Below, in pieces: positions 1 to 7,084 of a stretch of 34,108 nt of DNA. This DNA comes from Candidatus Nealsoniibacteriota bacterium (GTDB lineage Bacteria; Patescibacteriota; Minisyncoccia; Minisyncoccales; PWPS01). The stretch's first letter is position 1. Each line of letters opens with the position of its first letter. The stretch spans positions 1 through 34,108 of the forward strand of contig PWEN01000050.1 of the NCBI GenBank assembly GCA_003553505.1, given 5' to 3'. The notes under the pieces are model-generated. The model was not told where the DNA came from and made no database searches. It worked only from the letters and a program-made list of their open reading frames with translations. Made by a program: the position numbers and the translations under genes.

Positions 1-2
1 AA

Positions 3-113
3 TGGAAAACAGTTTACCAGTGGCTTGATTATTACAATTATCAAAGGTTACACTTAAGTCTTAACGGGTTAACACCTGAAGAAAAACTAAAAAGTGTTAC
101 CCTTGAGTGTTAA
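3..113 (+). CDS. Transposase C-terminus (rve/integrase core), partial
   Basis: The open frame entering from the left edge reads 36 codons and stops at TAA. Its product contains W-L-D-Y-Y-N-Y-Q-R-L-H-L-S-L-N-G-L-T-P-E-E. This fits the well-known tail of DDE integrase-core transposases of IS3/IS481 type (YN..R.H..L...TP.E). The start and catalytic residues lie outside the window. The gene marks the right end of an insertion sequence; I could not identify a terminal inverted repeat with confidence. It is too short and too incomplete to name the IS family. Confidence 0.7.
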   Translation, partial: WKTVYQWLDYYNYQRLHLSLNGLTPEEKLKSVTLEC

Positions 114-154
114 CTGTACAAGGAGATTGGTTTTAGCTGAAAAATTATAACAGA

Positions 155-169
155 AAAGGTCGATTAAAA
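155..169 (+). promoter_or_regulatory. Recurring leader motif AAAGGTCGATTAAAA, copy A
   Basis: This is an exact 15-nt match to the motif upstream of khpA (8219-8233) and a near match to the one upstream of hsp20 (28840-28855). GGTC begins 31 nt before the ATG at 189. There is no SD sequence at this start. A weak -10-like TATAAC lies at 146-151. The function is unknown; see the findings. Confidence 0.5.
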
Positions 170-188
170 ATATAATTAAAAAATAATT

Positions 189-710
189 ATGAAAAAATTT
201 CTTTATATATTAGGTGGCTTAATTCTTGTAATTGTTATTATTGCTGCAATTGGTGGAGATCCCGAAGAAGAATCTGTGGCTGATGATCCGACGGAGACAG
301 AAGAAGGGGTCTTAGAAGATGAAATATTTGAAGTTGGTGATTCTATAGATCATGAGAATAGAATACTTACGGTTGATTCTGTGGAAAGAGGCTGGGTTAG
401 CCCCAATGAATTTGATACACCATCAGAAGGAGAGGCGTATGTTCTTGTTGAGCTTACTCTACAAAATGAAAGCGAAGAAGAGGTGAGTTTTAATCCTCTG
501 CACTTCGAGCTAAAAGATGGAGGAGGAGTAATTCAAAACTATGGTGCAATGGTGACAGGAGTTGATACTCTCTCAAGTGGGGGGTTGGCACCTGGAGGGG
601 AAATTTCAGGAAATTTGGTTTTTGAGGTAAATGAAAATAACCTGGAAGAGCTTACACTTTTTTATGAGCCTGGTTTTTGGGGTGATGATAGAGTAGAGGT
701 GGAGTTGTAA
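189..710 (+). CDS. DUF4352-like membrane-anchored or secreted protein
   Basis: The 173-aa product starts with MKKFLYILGGLILVIVIIAA, a single hydrophobic segment that acts as an uncleaved anchor or signal. An acidic linker follows (about residues 25-45). The rest is a beta-rich domain with the pattern 'Y-V-L-V-E-L-T-L-Q-N' ... 'F-E-L-K-D' ... 'L-A-P-G-G-E-I-S-G-N-L-V-F-E-V'. That pattern is typical of the DUF4352 (telokin-like, immunoglobulin-type) extracellular domain. Members are small exported proteins of unknown role in Gram-positive-type envelopes. The domain call rests on this pattern alone. The gene stands alone after an insertion-sequence end, carries leader motif copy A, and is followed by one or two terminator-like hairpins. 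Confidence 0.6.
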   Translation: MKKFLYILGGLILVIVIIAAIGGDPEEESVADDPTETEEGVLEDEIFEVGDSIDHENRILTVDSVERGWVSPNEFDTPSEGEAYVLVELTLQNESEEEVSFNPLHFELKDGGGVIQNYGAMVTGVDTLSSGGLAPGGEISGNLVFEVNENNLEELTLFYEPGFWGDDRVEVEL

Positions 711-734
711 TAATTTCTTAAGATATTTTTAATT

Positions 735-774
735 CAAGCCCTTGTACAGATATTATAGTATGAGGGCTTGTTTT
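735..774 (+). terminator. Intrinsic terminator candidate after the DUF4352 gene
   Basis: The 8-bp perfect stem CAAGCCCT / AGGGCTTG (735-742 with 763-770) encloses a 20-nt loop and is followed by TTTT. The loop is long, so this is a moderate candidate. Confidence 0.5.
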
Positions 775-793
775 ACTTCATTTTTGTGAAAAC

Positions 794-818
794 AAACACA
801 TATTGTGTTTTTTTATTT
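794..818 (+). terminator. Second terminator candidate, upstream of the phosphoesterase
   Basis: A 7-bp stem AAACACA / TGTGTTT with a 3-nt loop is followed by a T-rich run (TTTTATTTT). It lies in tandem with the preceding hairpin and separates the DUF4352 gene from the next transcription unit. Confidence 0.5.
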
Positions 819-860
819 TACAGTATGTAAATAAGATTTTTTTATGATAGATTAAATGTT

Positions 861-1346
861 ATGAAAGTAGTAGTAATTGCAGATATTCACGACAATCTTC
901 CCAATCTCCAAAAGTGCCTTGATGAGTGTAGGGAGAGTGGTATTGAGAATATTGTTTGTTGTGGTGATGTAACAAACAAAGAGACTTTGCAGCTTATGTC
1001 GGAGAGTTTTGCCGGAAAGATAATGCTGGTGCGAGGAAATATGGAGATATTTGAAGATGAAGATCTAGAAAGTTACTCTAATATAGATTATAGGGGTCGT
1101 GTGGGATCTTGGGAAATTGACGGAAAGACAGTGGGTGCTTGCCATGAACCTTTTTTAATAGACAAGGTGTTAGAAAAGCGGTCTTGCGATATTGTTTTTT
1201 ATGGGCACACACACAAACCATGGGAAGAGGAAAGAGCAGGAGCAAGAATTATTAATCCCGGAACTCTAGGAGGAGTATTTTATAGACCTACTTATGCGAT
1301 ATGGAACACAGAGACAGGGGAGATGGAGTTGAAATTTATAGGTTAG
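861..1346 (+). CDS. YfcE/MJ0936-family metallophosphoesterase
   Basis: This is a soluble 161-aa calcineurin-like phosphoesterase of the small YfcE type. The metal-binding motifs are in order: D-x-H at residues 8-10 (ADIHDN), GD at 35-36 (CGDVT), GN at 59-60 (RGNME), a histidine at 95 (CHEP), and GHTH at 115-118. All the metal ligands expected for the dinuclear centre are present, so an active phosphodiesterase or phosphatase is likely. The family's physiological substrate is not settled. The length matches the family (about 155-185 aa). It begins a run of short same-strand genes (DUF3850, cutA) with gaps of 15-21 nt, probably co-transcribed. It ends in TAG, which shows that TAG serves as a normal stop in this genome. 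Confidence 0.88.
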   Translation: MKVVVIADIHDNLPNLQKCLDECRESGIENIVCCGDVTNKETLQLMSESFAGKIMLVRGNMEIFEDEDLESYSNIDYRGRVGSWEIDGKTVGACHEPFLIDKVLEKRSCDIVFYGHTHKPWEEERAGARIINPGTLGGVFYRPTYAIWNTETGEMELKFIG

Positions 1347-1367
1347 AAAATATGAAATTATATAATA

Positions 1368-1634
1368 ATGAAAAAAATAGAAAAAAAGATTCATCCTGGA
1401 TATTTTGATAAAGTGCTTTCCGGAGAAAAGAAATTTGAGTTAAGATTAAATGATTTTGATATACAATCGGGAGATTTATTGATATTAAAAGAGTGGAATC
1501 CCGAAAAGAAAGAGTATACCGGAAGAGAGATTGAAAAGAAGGTTACAGATGTTTCTAGGTTTGATATAAACAATCTTTTTTGGCCCAAAAAAGAAATAGA
1601 AGAGAAAGGGATACAGATTATCTCTATTGAATAA
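1368..1634 (+). CDS. DUF3850 / ASCH-like small protein
   Basis: The 88-aa product has the order K-I-H-P-G-Y-F-D-K-V-L-S-G-E-K-K-F-E-L-R, then N-D-F-D-I-Q-S-G-D, then L-K-E-W. This matches the DUF3850 family, a small PUA/ASCH-like beta-barrel thought to bind RNA or modified nucleotides. The ligand is unknown. It lies 21 nt after the phosphoesterase gene and 15 nt before cutA, so it probably shares their transcript. The overlapping minus-strand ORF in the track is a shadow. Confidence 0.72.
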   Translation: MKKIEKKIHPGYFDKVLSGEKKFELRLNDFDIQSGDLLILKEWNPEKKEYTGREIEKKVTDVSRFDINNLFWPKKEIEEKGIQIISIE

Positions 1635-1649
1635 AATCGAATCTTAAAA

Positions 1650-1955
1650 ATGCTTACGTTAATATATATTACCCACGAAAATAAAGAAGAGGCACAAAAG
1701 GTGGTTTCTCACTTACTGGAGAAGAACCTTATCGCTTGTGCTAACATCTTTCCGATTAACAGTTTTTTCCATTGGGAGGGGGAAGTAAATAGTGAAAAAG
1801 AGGTTGTTTCTCTTCTTAAAACATCTAAAGAAAACTGGGAGAAAGTAAAAGGAGAAGTGCAAAAAGTACACCCCTATGAAACCCCTTGTATTTTGAAAAT
1901 GGAAGTACAAGCAAATAGTGACTTTGAAGAGTGGGCAAGAAAAGAAACACAGTAA
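1650..1955 (+). CDS. cutA: CutA1-like divalent cation tolerance protein
   Basis: The 101-aa product matches the CutA1 family in length and pattern. It opens with a beta strand (LTLIYITHENKEEAQKV), then L-I-A-C-A-N-I-F-P-I-N-S-F-F-H-W-E-G-E-V. E-V-V-S-L-L-K-T and V-H-P-Y-E-T-P-C-I follow. CutA1 proteins form stable, ferredoxin-like trimers. They were linked to copper tolerance in E. coli, but their molecular role remains unclear. The family signature HPYE-P is intact. Confidence 0.92.
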   Translation: MLTLIYITHENKEEAQKVVSHLLEKNLIACANIFPINSFFHWEGEVNSEKEVVSLLKTSKENWEKVKGEVQKVHPYETPCILKMEVQANSDFEEWARKETQ

Positions 1956-2099
1956 TAGTAATGGCAAATGATTACACGTAGAATGTAAAAAGATATTTCC
2001 GGAATTTGTTGTAAAGTAATCTGAAAATGTCGTTAACAAGGAGATGCTTGTCTTAAAAAAGTGTAAATTTTCTTTCTATAAAATAAACTTCTTAAAAAC

Positions 2100-3113
2100 A
2101 TGAAAGAAGGATCACATTTTGAGCGTTTTGTTGGAGGCAGTGAAAGCGACAAGAGAAAAGCTCGTGAAAAACTGGAAGAAAACAAGAGTGAGGACTTATC
2201 TAAGTACGAACTGGAAAAGACTCCCGAGGATATAGAGACTATCAAAAAAACAGAAGCTACTGTCAATGAGATAGTAACCCAATATGGGGGAGAGGGAAAA
2301 CCATTATCCCTCGACCGTATTTATGTACTTGAGCCAGACAGTGTTTCAAAAATAACAGAAGGAAGACTATTAAAGGGCATCCATAAAATATTAGAAGGAG
2401 TTGTGGGCGTTGAAAAAGAGGAGTCCAAATTGGAGTTTGTTGGCACTTTGGGCCACGATCTTTTTCACTTGAAGTCATATAAGGCGGCTAGTATCGGAAA
2501 TTCAGCCGAAGATATTCGTCCCTATCGTAGCGGTTTTTCTATGTACGAAAGAGATTTTACCAAAGAAGCGGGTAAAGAAAAAGTGTATTTTGGGATGCTT
2601 GAAGAGGCTATTGTTGCGGAATGTACAAAAAAACCCTTAAAAAGAATCAAAGAAAAAGACGAAGATCTTAGCAAAGAATATGAAGCCAATGAGAAATTAA
2701 AGGAGTGGGTCTATAATTTTAATCTTTCTGAAGGAGTTCCAAAGGAGAAAATTGAAGCAATCAAGGAAGAGTTGTTTTTTGTTCCCGATGCAGAACAAAA
2801 GGTAGAGAAAATAACTACCGAGTATGATGATGAAAAAAGCAGGCAGGCATTTGCTGCGGGACTCATTGCTCGCCTTAGCAAGGATGGGAGCATAGGAGTG
2901 CTTGAGAGATATCAAGAGAGAGAAAAAATGTATAATCTTTTAGATGAACTGGTTGCAAAGTCTGAGGGTAGGTTTAAAAATCGTAGTGAGATCTTTGACG
3001 AGTTTGCTAAGGCTAATTTTTCCGGCAACTATCTAAATATTGCTCGAATTGTTGAAAGTATTTTAGGAAAAGGTTCATTTAGAAAAATAGCAGAAGACTT
3101 TAGTGAAAATTAA
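2100..3113 (+). CDS. Putative zincin-like protein with an HDxxH motif
   Basis: The 337-aa product has no signal peptide or membrane segment and is rich in charged helices. Residues 118-125 read G-H-D-L-F-H-L-K, placed like the zinc-binding helix of gluzincins (HExxH) but with Asp for the catalytic Glu. About 45 residues later comes L-E-E-A-I-V-A-E (167-174). That matches the second glutamate-bearing helix (NEAxxE) of minigluzincin-type metallopeptidases. Between them is R-S-G-F (143-146), which I recall from related CPR proteins. The fold assignment is inference from these motifs. With Asp at the general-base position, activity may be altered or lost. The C-terminal 150 residues are helical with no recognised domain. 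It is a single gene, with no partner suggested by its neighbours. Confidence 0.5.
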   Translation: MKEGSHFERFVGGSESDKRKAREKLEENKSEDLSKYELEKTPEDIETIKKTEATVNEIVTQYGGEGKPLSLDRIYVLEPDSVSKITEGRLLKGIHKILEGVVGVEKEESKLEFVGTLGHDLFHLKSYKAASIGNSAEDIRPYRSGFSMYERDFTKEAGKEKVYFGMLEEAIVAECTKKPLKRIKEKDEDLSKEYEANEKLKEWVYNFNLSEGVPKEKIEAIKEELFFVPDAEQKVEKITTEYDDEKSRQAFAAGLIARLSKDGSIGVLERYQEREKMYNLLDELVAKSEGRFKNRSEIFDEFAKANFSGNYLNIARIVESILGKGSFRKIAEDFSEN

Positions 3114-3165
3114 GTGGGTCATGTCGCTTGAGAGCGATACAGAAGATCATATTAATAAATAAAAC

Positions 3166-3672
3166 ATGAAAGTAACGGTAAACGATTACATGCAGAAAGG
3201 GTACACTTATGAGCTTTCGGAGCCACAAGGAAAGAACTTTCATTCTGACTTTGAGCCTCAGCTCACCCCTAAAGAGATGCTTGAGTTAGGTGTTTTTGGA
3301 GGTGTTTATATGCGTGATTGCAAAAAAGAGTTTCCCGATGACTGGTTCTATAACGCTAAGTTTGCTCCCGAAGATATAAGAGAGCATCTGGCAAAACTTA
3401 ACTACTTTAAGGTAAACGCCAGCCAACCTCTTTCTGTATGGAGAGAAAAAGGCTGGATACATAAGGATGATCCCAGGGGGTGGTTTCAGTGGTACTGTAG
3501 ATACTATATGGGAAGAAGACATGAAGACGATGAAAGACAGATAAAAAGATGGAAACAGATGAAGAGACACATTACACAGATAAAGAACAACTGCAAGAAA
3601 GGGGATGAGAGTTGCAGAAGAAAGCAAAGACAAGCTGTTTTGCACTGGGCTTATGACAGCAGGAGTATGTGA
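3166..3672 (+). CDS. Conserved protein of unknown function (WFQWYCRYYxGRR family)
   Basis: The 168-aa soluble product is rich in aromatic and basic residues. It carries blocks I remember from a widely distributed uncharacterised family, found in bacteria and also in fungi and plants: L-T-P-K-E-M-L-E-L-G-V-F-G-G, A-S-Q-P-L-S-V-W, W-I-H-K-D-D-P-R-G-W-F-Q-W-Y-C-R-Y-Y-M-G-R-R, and K-Q-R-Q-A-V-L-H-W-A-Y-D. I know of no assigned function. Strong conservation of Trp, Tyr, Arg and His suggests a binding or enzymatic role, but that is a guess. It lies 52 nt after the zincin-like gene and before a strong promoter. Confidence 0.7.
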   Translation: MKVTVNDYMQKGYTYELSEPQGKNFHSDFEPQLTPKEMLELGVFGGVYMRDCKKEFPDDWFYNAKFAPEDIREHLAKLNYFKVNASQPLSVWREKGWIHKDDPRGWFQWYCRYYMGRRHEDDERQIKRWKQMKRHITQIKNNCKKGDESCRRKQRQAVLHWAYDSRSM

Positions 3673-3695
3673 GATATTTTTTTGAGCACAATTTG

Positions 3696-3704
3696 TGGTA
3701 TAAT
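3696..3704 (+). promoter_or_regulatory. Extended -10 promoter for the PurM-like gene
   Basis: TGG-TATAAT forms a perfect extended -10 element. I see no good -35 at the usual distance. The transcript would carry a leader of about 135 nt before the ATG at 3847. The leader contains two GGAGG tracts; the second (GGAGGG at 3838-3843) lies next to the start codon. Confidence 0.55.
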
Positions 3705-3846
3705 ATTGACACAAAAGAGGGATGAACATTGAAAAAAAGAATAAAGTGTATCGGTTTAAAACCTTAAAAAAGAAAAAGGAGGTGATTAAATCTCAAAGCT
3801 AGATAGAGAGATAGTTAAAAGAAACCAATTATGCAAGGAGGGTGTT

Positions 3847-5070
3847 ATGTCTGGCAATCAGTACAAAGAGGAAGTGATAGATCCTGGAGTTAAAGCTTCG
3901 ATGTTGGCAAAAGAGGTTTGCTTTCAAAGTCATGCGAACTGCCCGGCAGTAAGCGTTATTGCCCATCAACCCGGGAAATTTCGGGGCCCCGTTGGGTATC
4001 TCTGGAAAAAACACATTCTCGAGGAGATGGTGCAGGGAGCTGAAAATCCGGAAAAGTCATGGTCTTTGCTTGAAGAAGTGGAGAACGATGGAGCTGGCGG
4101 AAAACCCCAGTTTTTCACTTTGCTCGGAGATCCTTATGTGAATCGTGGTCTTGGCTGGGAGATAATAACCATGGCTGCGGATGATTTTAGCAGATCAGGA
4201 AGATTTCCGGCCATCATAGCCAATGAAATGAATGTCAAGAAAATCAACGAGGATAATTTTCATTTATTTCAAGCAATCATGGAGGGGTACGGAGAAGCTC
4301 TAAAGGAAGCCCGGCTGGTAAACATCACTGGCGAAATTGCAATAATGAAGCACAGCATAACTGCCTTTTGTGATATAAACTTTATCGAAGGGCAGCTTGT
4401 GTTAACCTGGGGCGCTACTTGCATCGGTTTATCTCGCAAGGAAATGTTGATTGATGGCTCTGACATTGGCCCCGGAATGTCGATCATCGGTTTCTGGGAG
4501 CCGGGGTACAGGTGTAATGGAGGCACTTTCTTTACAAACATTATCTTAGAGAAGTGGGGATCTCCCTTTTCTCGCTCTTTTTGGGAAAGCAAAGAAATGC
4601 TTGATTTTGTCAGAAAACTTACAGTGCCTTCTCAAAGTTATGCCAAAACCATAACTCGCCTTATTGGATGGAATTCGGACGGGAGTGCCGGGAGTCCATT
4701 GGCTTCTATTGCCGGAATTGCCCACATAACCGGTGGAGGTGTTTGGGAAAAGCTTGGCGAAATACTTCCTCAGGGAGTCGGAGCCAATCTTTATTCTATG
4801 CCTGAGCCGGCGGATGTTTTGCTTGAAGGGCAAAAGCTTTCCTGGAATACGAAGTTTCATTTATCTGACTGGAATGCTTACAGCACCTTGCACGGGGGTT
4901 GTGGAGCACTGCTTATTTGTCAGCCATCAGATGAACAGAAGGTCATCAAGGAAGCGAAGAAGGATGGCATAAAAGCCTCTGTTGTGGGAGAAACAACTAA
5001 GGACAATGAGATAATCATCAATTCTCGTTTTAAGGAAAGAAGGACGCTGTCCTCAAAAAAACCTGAGTAA
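3847..5070 (+). CDS. PurM/AIR synthase-related protein
   Basis: The 407-aa product is related to the PurM/HypE/SelD/ThiL ATP-binding superfamily. The central part reads I-T-G-E-I-A, then D-G-S-D-I-G-P-G, then C-N-G-G-T-F-F. It matches the AIR synthase track (GETAEM ... IDGSKI..GD ... SNGYSL). A-H-I-T-G-G-G-V-W-E-K-L with L-P-Q-G-V-G-A matches the PurM C-terminal domain (AHITGGG...N..R.LP.G). The N-terminal D-G-x-G-T-K ATP/Mg loop of true AIR synthase is not recognisable, and the NMG motif near the end is H-G-G. A purine-pathway role is therefore doubtful, and no other pur gene is present. It has a strong promoter, a strong SD (AAGGAGGG) and visibly higher GC than its neighbours. It could be another superfamily member. 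Confidence 0.65.
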   Translation: MSGNQYKEEVIDPGVKASMLAKEVCFQSHANCPAVSVIAHQPGKFRGPVGYLWKKHILEEMVQGAENPEKSWSLLEEVENDGAGGKPQFFTLLGDPYVNRGLGWEIITMAADDFSRSGRFPAIIANEMNVKKINEDNFHLFQAIMEGYGEALKEARLVNITGEIAIMKHSITAFCDINFIEGQLVLTWGATCIGLSRKEMLIDGSDIGPGMSIIGFWEPGYRCNGGTFFTNIILEKWGSPFSRSFWESKEMLDFVRKLTVPSQSYAKTITRLIGWNSDGSAGSPLASIAGIAHITGGGVWEKLGEILPQGVGANLYSMPEPADVLLEGQKLSWNTKFHLSDWNAYSTLHGGCGALLICQPSDEQKVIKEAKKDGIKASVVGETTKDNEIIINSRFKERRTLSSKKPE

Positions 5071-5074
5071 CACA

Positions 5075-5101
5075 GGGCCGCACTGGGATGCGGTCTTTTT
5101 T
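5075..5101 (+). terminator. Intrinsic terminator after the PurM-like gene
   Basis: The stem GGCCGCA / TGCGGTC (one G-U pair) with a 6-nt loop is followed by TTTTTT. It is correctly placed just after the stop codon. Confidence 0.8.
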
Positions 5102-5147
5102 ATTAAAACAGGAAAGCAAGGATCATTTTTATTGTTTGGGGTGTAAA

Positions 5148-5175
5148 TAAAAAAGGGGCCTCAAAAGACCCCTTT
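5148..5175 (-). terminator. Intrinsic terminator for the minus-strand membrane gene
   Basis: On the minus strand AAAGGGG / CCCCTTT forms a 7-bp stem with a 10-nt loop. It runs straight into TTTTTTATTT, just after the restored stop of the frameshifted gene. Its position supports the longer, frameshift-corrected gene end (5189). Confidence 0.8.
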
Positions 5176-5188
5176 ACAAGCGGTAAGC

Positions 5189-5709
5189 TTATTTTTTTAT
5201 GCTTGATATGGCCACTAAAAACAATGTAGTGGCCAAAAAGAAGATTATGACAAAATAAAGCTTAATCTTAAGCCAGGGTGAGTCAAAAGCTTCATGGAGC
5301 AGATAAACATTTTCATTGTCGTAGCTGTATCTTGATATTGATTTTTCCATGTCGTATTTTTCTGAATACTCATATAGGGCATTTTCTCCAAAAAATAGAA
5401 GATTCTTTCAACATGGAGTCCTGTACCAAGAACGCCCTCTTTTTTGCTCCAGCGAATGTAGACAACTCCATCTTCTGGAGCTCTTTCTAGGATCTGTTCA
5501 AATTTTGCAAGCTTAACTCGAGATCCTTCTGGAGCATCAATTCTTTTGACTTGGACAAAGTCTGCATCCACTCCTTTAATGTTGTTCTCAAGAGGGATGG
5601 TTTTTGCTTCTTCTCCTTCAGTGGCTATAAGCCATGCGAGCATTAATATTCCCACGATCCAAAGAACTGCTGCAGCATTAATCCATGTGTGTCTGTTCTT
5701 TTTCATCAC
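5189..5709 (-). pseudogene. Two-transmembrane protein interrupted by a -1 frameshift
   Basis: The track gives a 154-aa ORF (5245-5709) with an N-terminal membrane segment (AAAVLWIVGILMLAWLIA) whose last 50 residues look unnatural. After the run of six T (5390-5395 on the plus strand), the -1 frame continues sensibly: G-E-N-A-L-Y-E-Y-S-E-K-Y-D-M-E-K. A second membrane segment (LYFVIIFFLATTLFLVAI) follows, then a stop at 5189-5191 next to a terminator. One extra T restores a protein of about 172 aa. The local zero-frame sequence T-TTT-TTG also has the form of a -1 slippery heptamer. Options are a real mutation, a homopolymer error, or programmed slippage. The start is ATG 5706 or GTG 5709, after a strong SD. 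Function is not recognised; the region between the segments is probably extracytoplasmic. Confidence 0.75.
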
Positions 5710-5772
5710 ACCCTCCTCGCTCCTTAAAGAGCATAAATGTTAAAAGTACCATTTTGCTTAATTTGCTGTAAT

Positions 5773-5801
5773 ATATTACAATATTATGACGGTTTTGTCA
5801 A
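5773..5801 (-). promoter_or_regulatory. Near-consensus promoter for the frameshifted membrane gene
   Basis: Read on the minus strand: perfect TTGACA, 17-nt spacer, TAATAT. It lies about 65 nt upstream of the start, which has the strong SD AGGAGG about 5 nt before the ATG. A promoter this good argues that the gene was recently expressed. Confidence 0.75.
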
Positions 5802-5861
5802 TTTTGTACTGAAAAATAACCTTCAAGGGGTTTAATACTTTTTATTAGGATTAAGAGATAT

Positions 5862-6428
5862 ATGACAACAAACATAGAAAAAGCAAAAAAAGAGTTTCTT
5901 CAAACAATAGATGATTTTGGTGCTGATCCTTATAGACTAAGAAATCATGTTCCGGAAGCAGAAAAGTGGGCACGCCGCCTTTTAAAAGATAATCCTGAAG
6001 CTGACGTAGAAGTTGTTCTTCTTTCTGTGTGGCTCCATGACATTGGTCACTATCCTGTGCCTACCGATATTGATCATGCAGTGAGAGGAGAGAGGAGAAC
6101 AAAAGAATTTCTAGAGAAGATCGGTTATCCGAAAGATAAGATGGATAAAGTGCTGCACTGTATTAGATCACACAGATGCAAGGATGTTATGCCAAACACT
6201 ATAGAAGCAAAAATTATTGCCTGTGTAGACTCTGCAAGTCATATGACAGAACCGATGTATTTTGATATGGCTAGAGTTGACAAGGAGAATGGAAGTGAAT
6301 TTAGAGCATATGCAAAAATGGATCGTGATTTTAGGGATCTAGAGGCTTTTCCTGAAATTCAAAATGAGTTAAAAGAGATATATGAGAATTGGAAAAAGTT
6401 GATAAAATCTTACGAAAAATTGAAATAA
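5862..6428 (+). CDS. HD-domain hydrolase
   Basis: The 188-aa soluble protein has the HD-superfamily metal site: H29 (RNHVPEAEKWA), H59-D60 (WLHDIGHYP), H104 (SHRCKD) and D123 (ACVDSASHM). These are the ligands expected for an active metal-dependent phosphohydrolase. Relatives act on nucleotides, (p)ppGpp or other phosphoesters, and the sequence does not say which. The next gene starts 1 nt after its stop and encodes a CYTH phosphatase-type enzyme. The two are almost surely co-transcribed and may act on related phosphate compounds. Confidence 0.85.
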   Translation: MTTNIEKAKKEFLQTIDDFGADPYRLRNHVPEAEKWARRLLKDNPEADVEVVLLSVWLHDIGHYPVPTDIDHAVRGERRTKEFLEKIGYPKDKMDKVLHCIRSHRCKDVMPNTIEAKIIACVDSASHMTEPMYFDMARVDKENGSEFRAYAKMDRDFRDLEAFPEIQNELKEIYENWKKLIKSYEKLK

Positions 6429-6429
6429 T

Positions 6430-6975
6430 ATGTCAAAACAAATAGAGATAGAGCACAGGTCACGTTTTACAGAAAAGAAATATAAGGAGTTGCTTTCTTT
6501 TTTAAAAGAGAATGGAGAGTATTTAGGAAAAGACGATAAAAATGTATACTTTTTTACACTTCCCGATAAACTACTCAAGGTTACAGATAATATTTCCAAA
6601 GGCACCGCAAAGATAACTGTTAAAACGAGCAAGATAGGACAAGGAAGTGATTTTGAAGAGGTGGAATTTTTTATCTCCCCTCAAGATGCAGAAAAGGCGG
6701 TTCATCTTTTTAAAATACTTGGATTTACGAAGATACACTCTTCTTTTCAGAAAAGAGAGAACTTTAGATACAAGGAAGTGGAGATATCTGTAAAGTATAG
6801 CGATGTTTGGGGATATCATGCAGAGTTTGAGTTGATGGTTAATAGTGTTGATAAAAAAGAAGAAGCAGATAGAAAAATAAAAGAAGTTGCAAGAGGTCTT
6901 GGTGTAGATCTGATGAGTGAAGAAGAGTTGCAGGATTTTATATCGAAGAAAGAAAAACAGATATTTAAAAATTAG
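6430..6975 (+). CDS. CYTH-domain protein (triphosphate tunnel metalloenzyme fold)
   Basis: The 181-aa product starts with I-E-I-E-H-R-S-R-F, a variant of the ExExK signature of CYTH proteins (Arg in the basic position). Tunnel-type strands follow: K-I-T-V-K-T-S, F-E-E-V-E-F-F-I, I-S-V-K-Y-S-D-V-W-G-Y-H-A-E-F-E-L-M-V. The family includes class IV adenylate cyclases, thiamine triphosphatases and inorganic triphosphatases, all using a beta-tunnel that binds triphosphate and metals. The usual LRxR motif is weak (L-L-K-V-T), so the substrate cannot be predicted. Pairing with the HD hydrolase suggests phosphate-ester metabolism or signalling. Confidence 0.72.
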   Translation: MSKQIEIEHRSRFTEKKYKELLSFLKENGEYLGKDDKNVYFFTLPDKLLKVTDNISKGTAKITVKTSKIGQGSDFEEVEFFISPQDAEKAVHLFKILGFTKIHSSFQKRENFRYKEVEISVKYSDVWGYHAEFELMVNSVDKKEEADRKIKEVARGLGVDLMSEEELQDFISKKEKQIFKN

Positions 6976-6976
6976 C

Positions 6977-7006
6977 TTGTGTTCAGAGCTATTTTTATGT
7001 TATAAT
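6977..7006 (+). promoter_or_regulatory. Promoter for diaminopimelate dehydrogenase
   Basis: TTGTGT, 18-nt spacer, TATAAT with an upstream TG (TGT-TATAAT, extended -10). The leader is about 70 nt and ends in GGAGGAGGTG about 7 nt before the ATG at 7085, one of the strongest SD sequences in the window. Confidence 0.7.
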
Positions 7007-7084
7007 ATAAGCATTAACAGGAGGGACGTAAGTACGCTAAACAAGTAACGCAAGAAGCCAACAAAAATCAGGAGGAGGTGTGGA

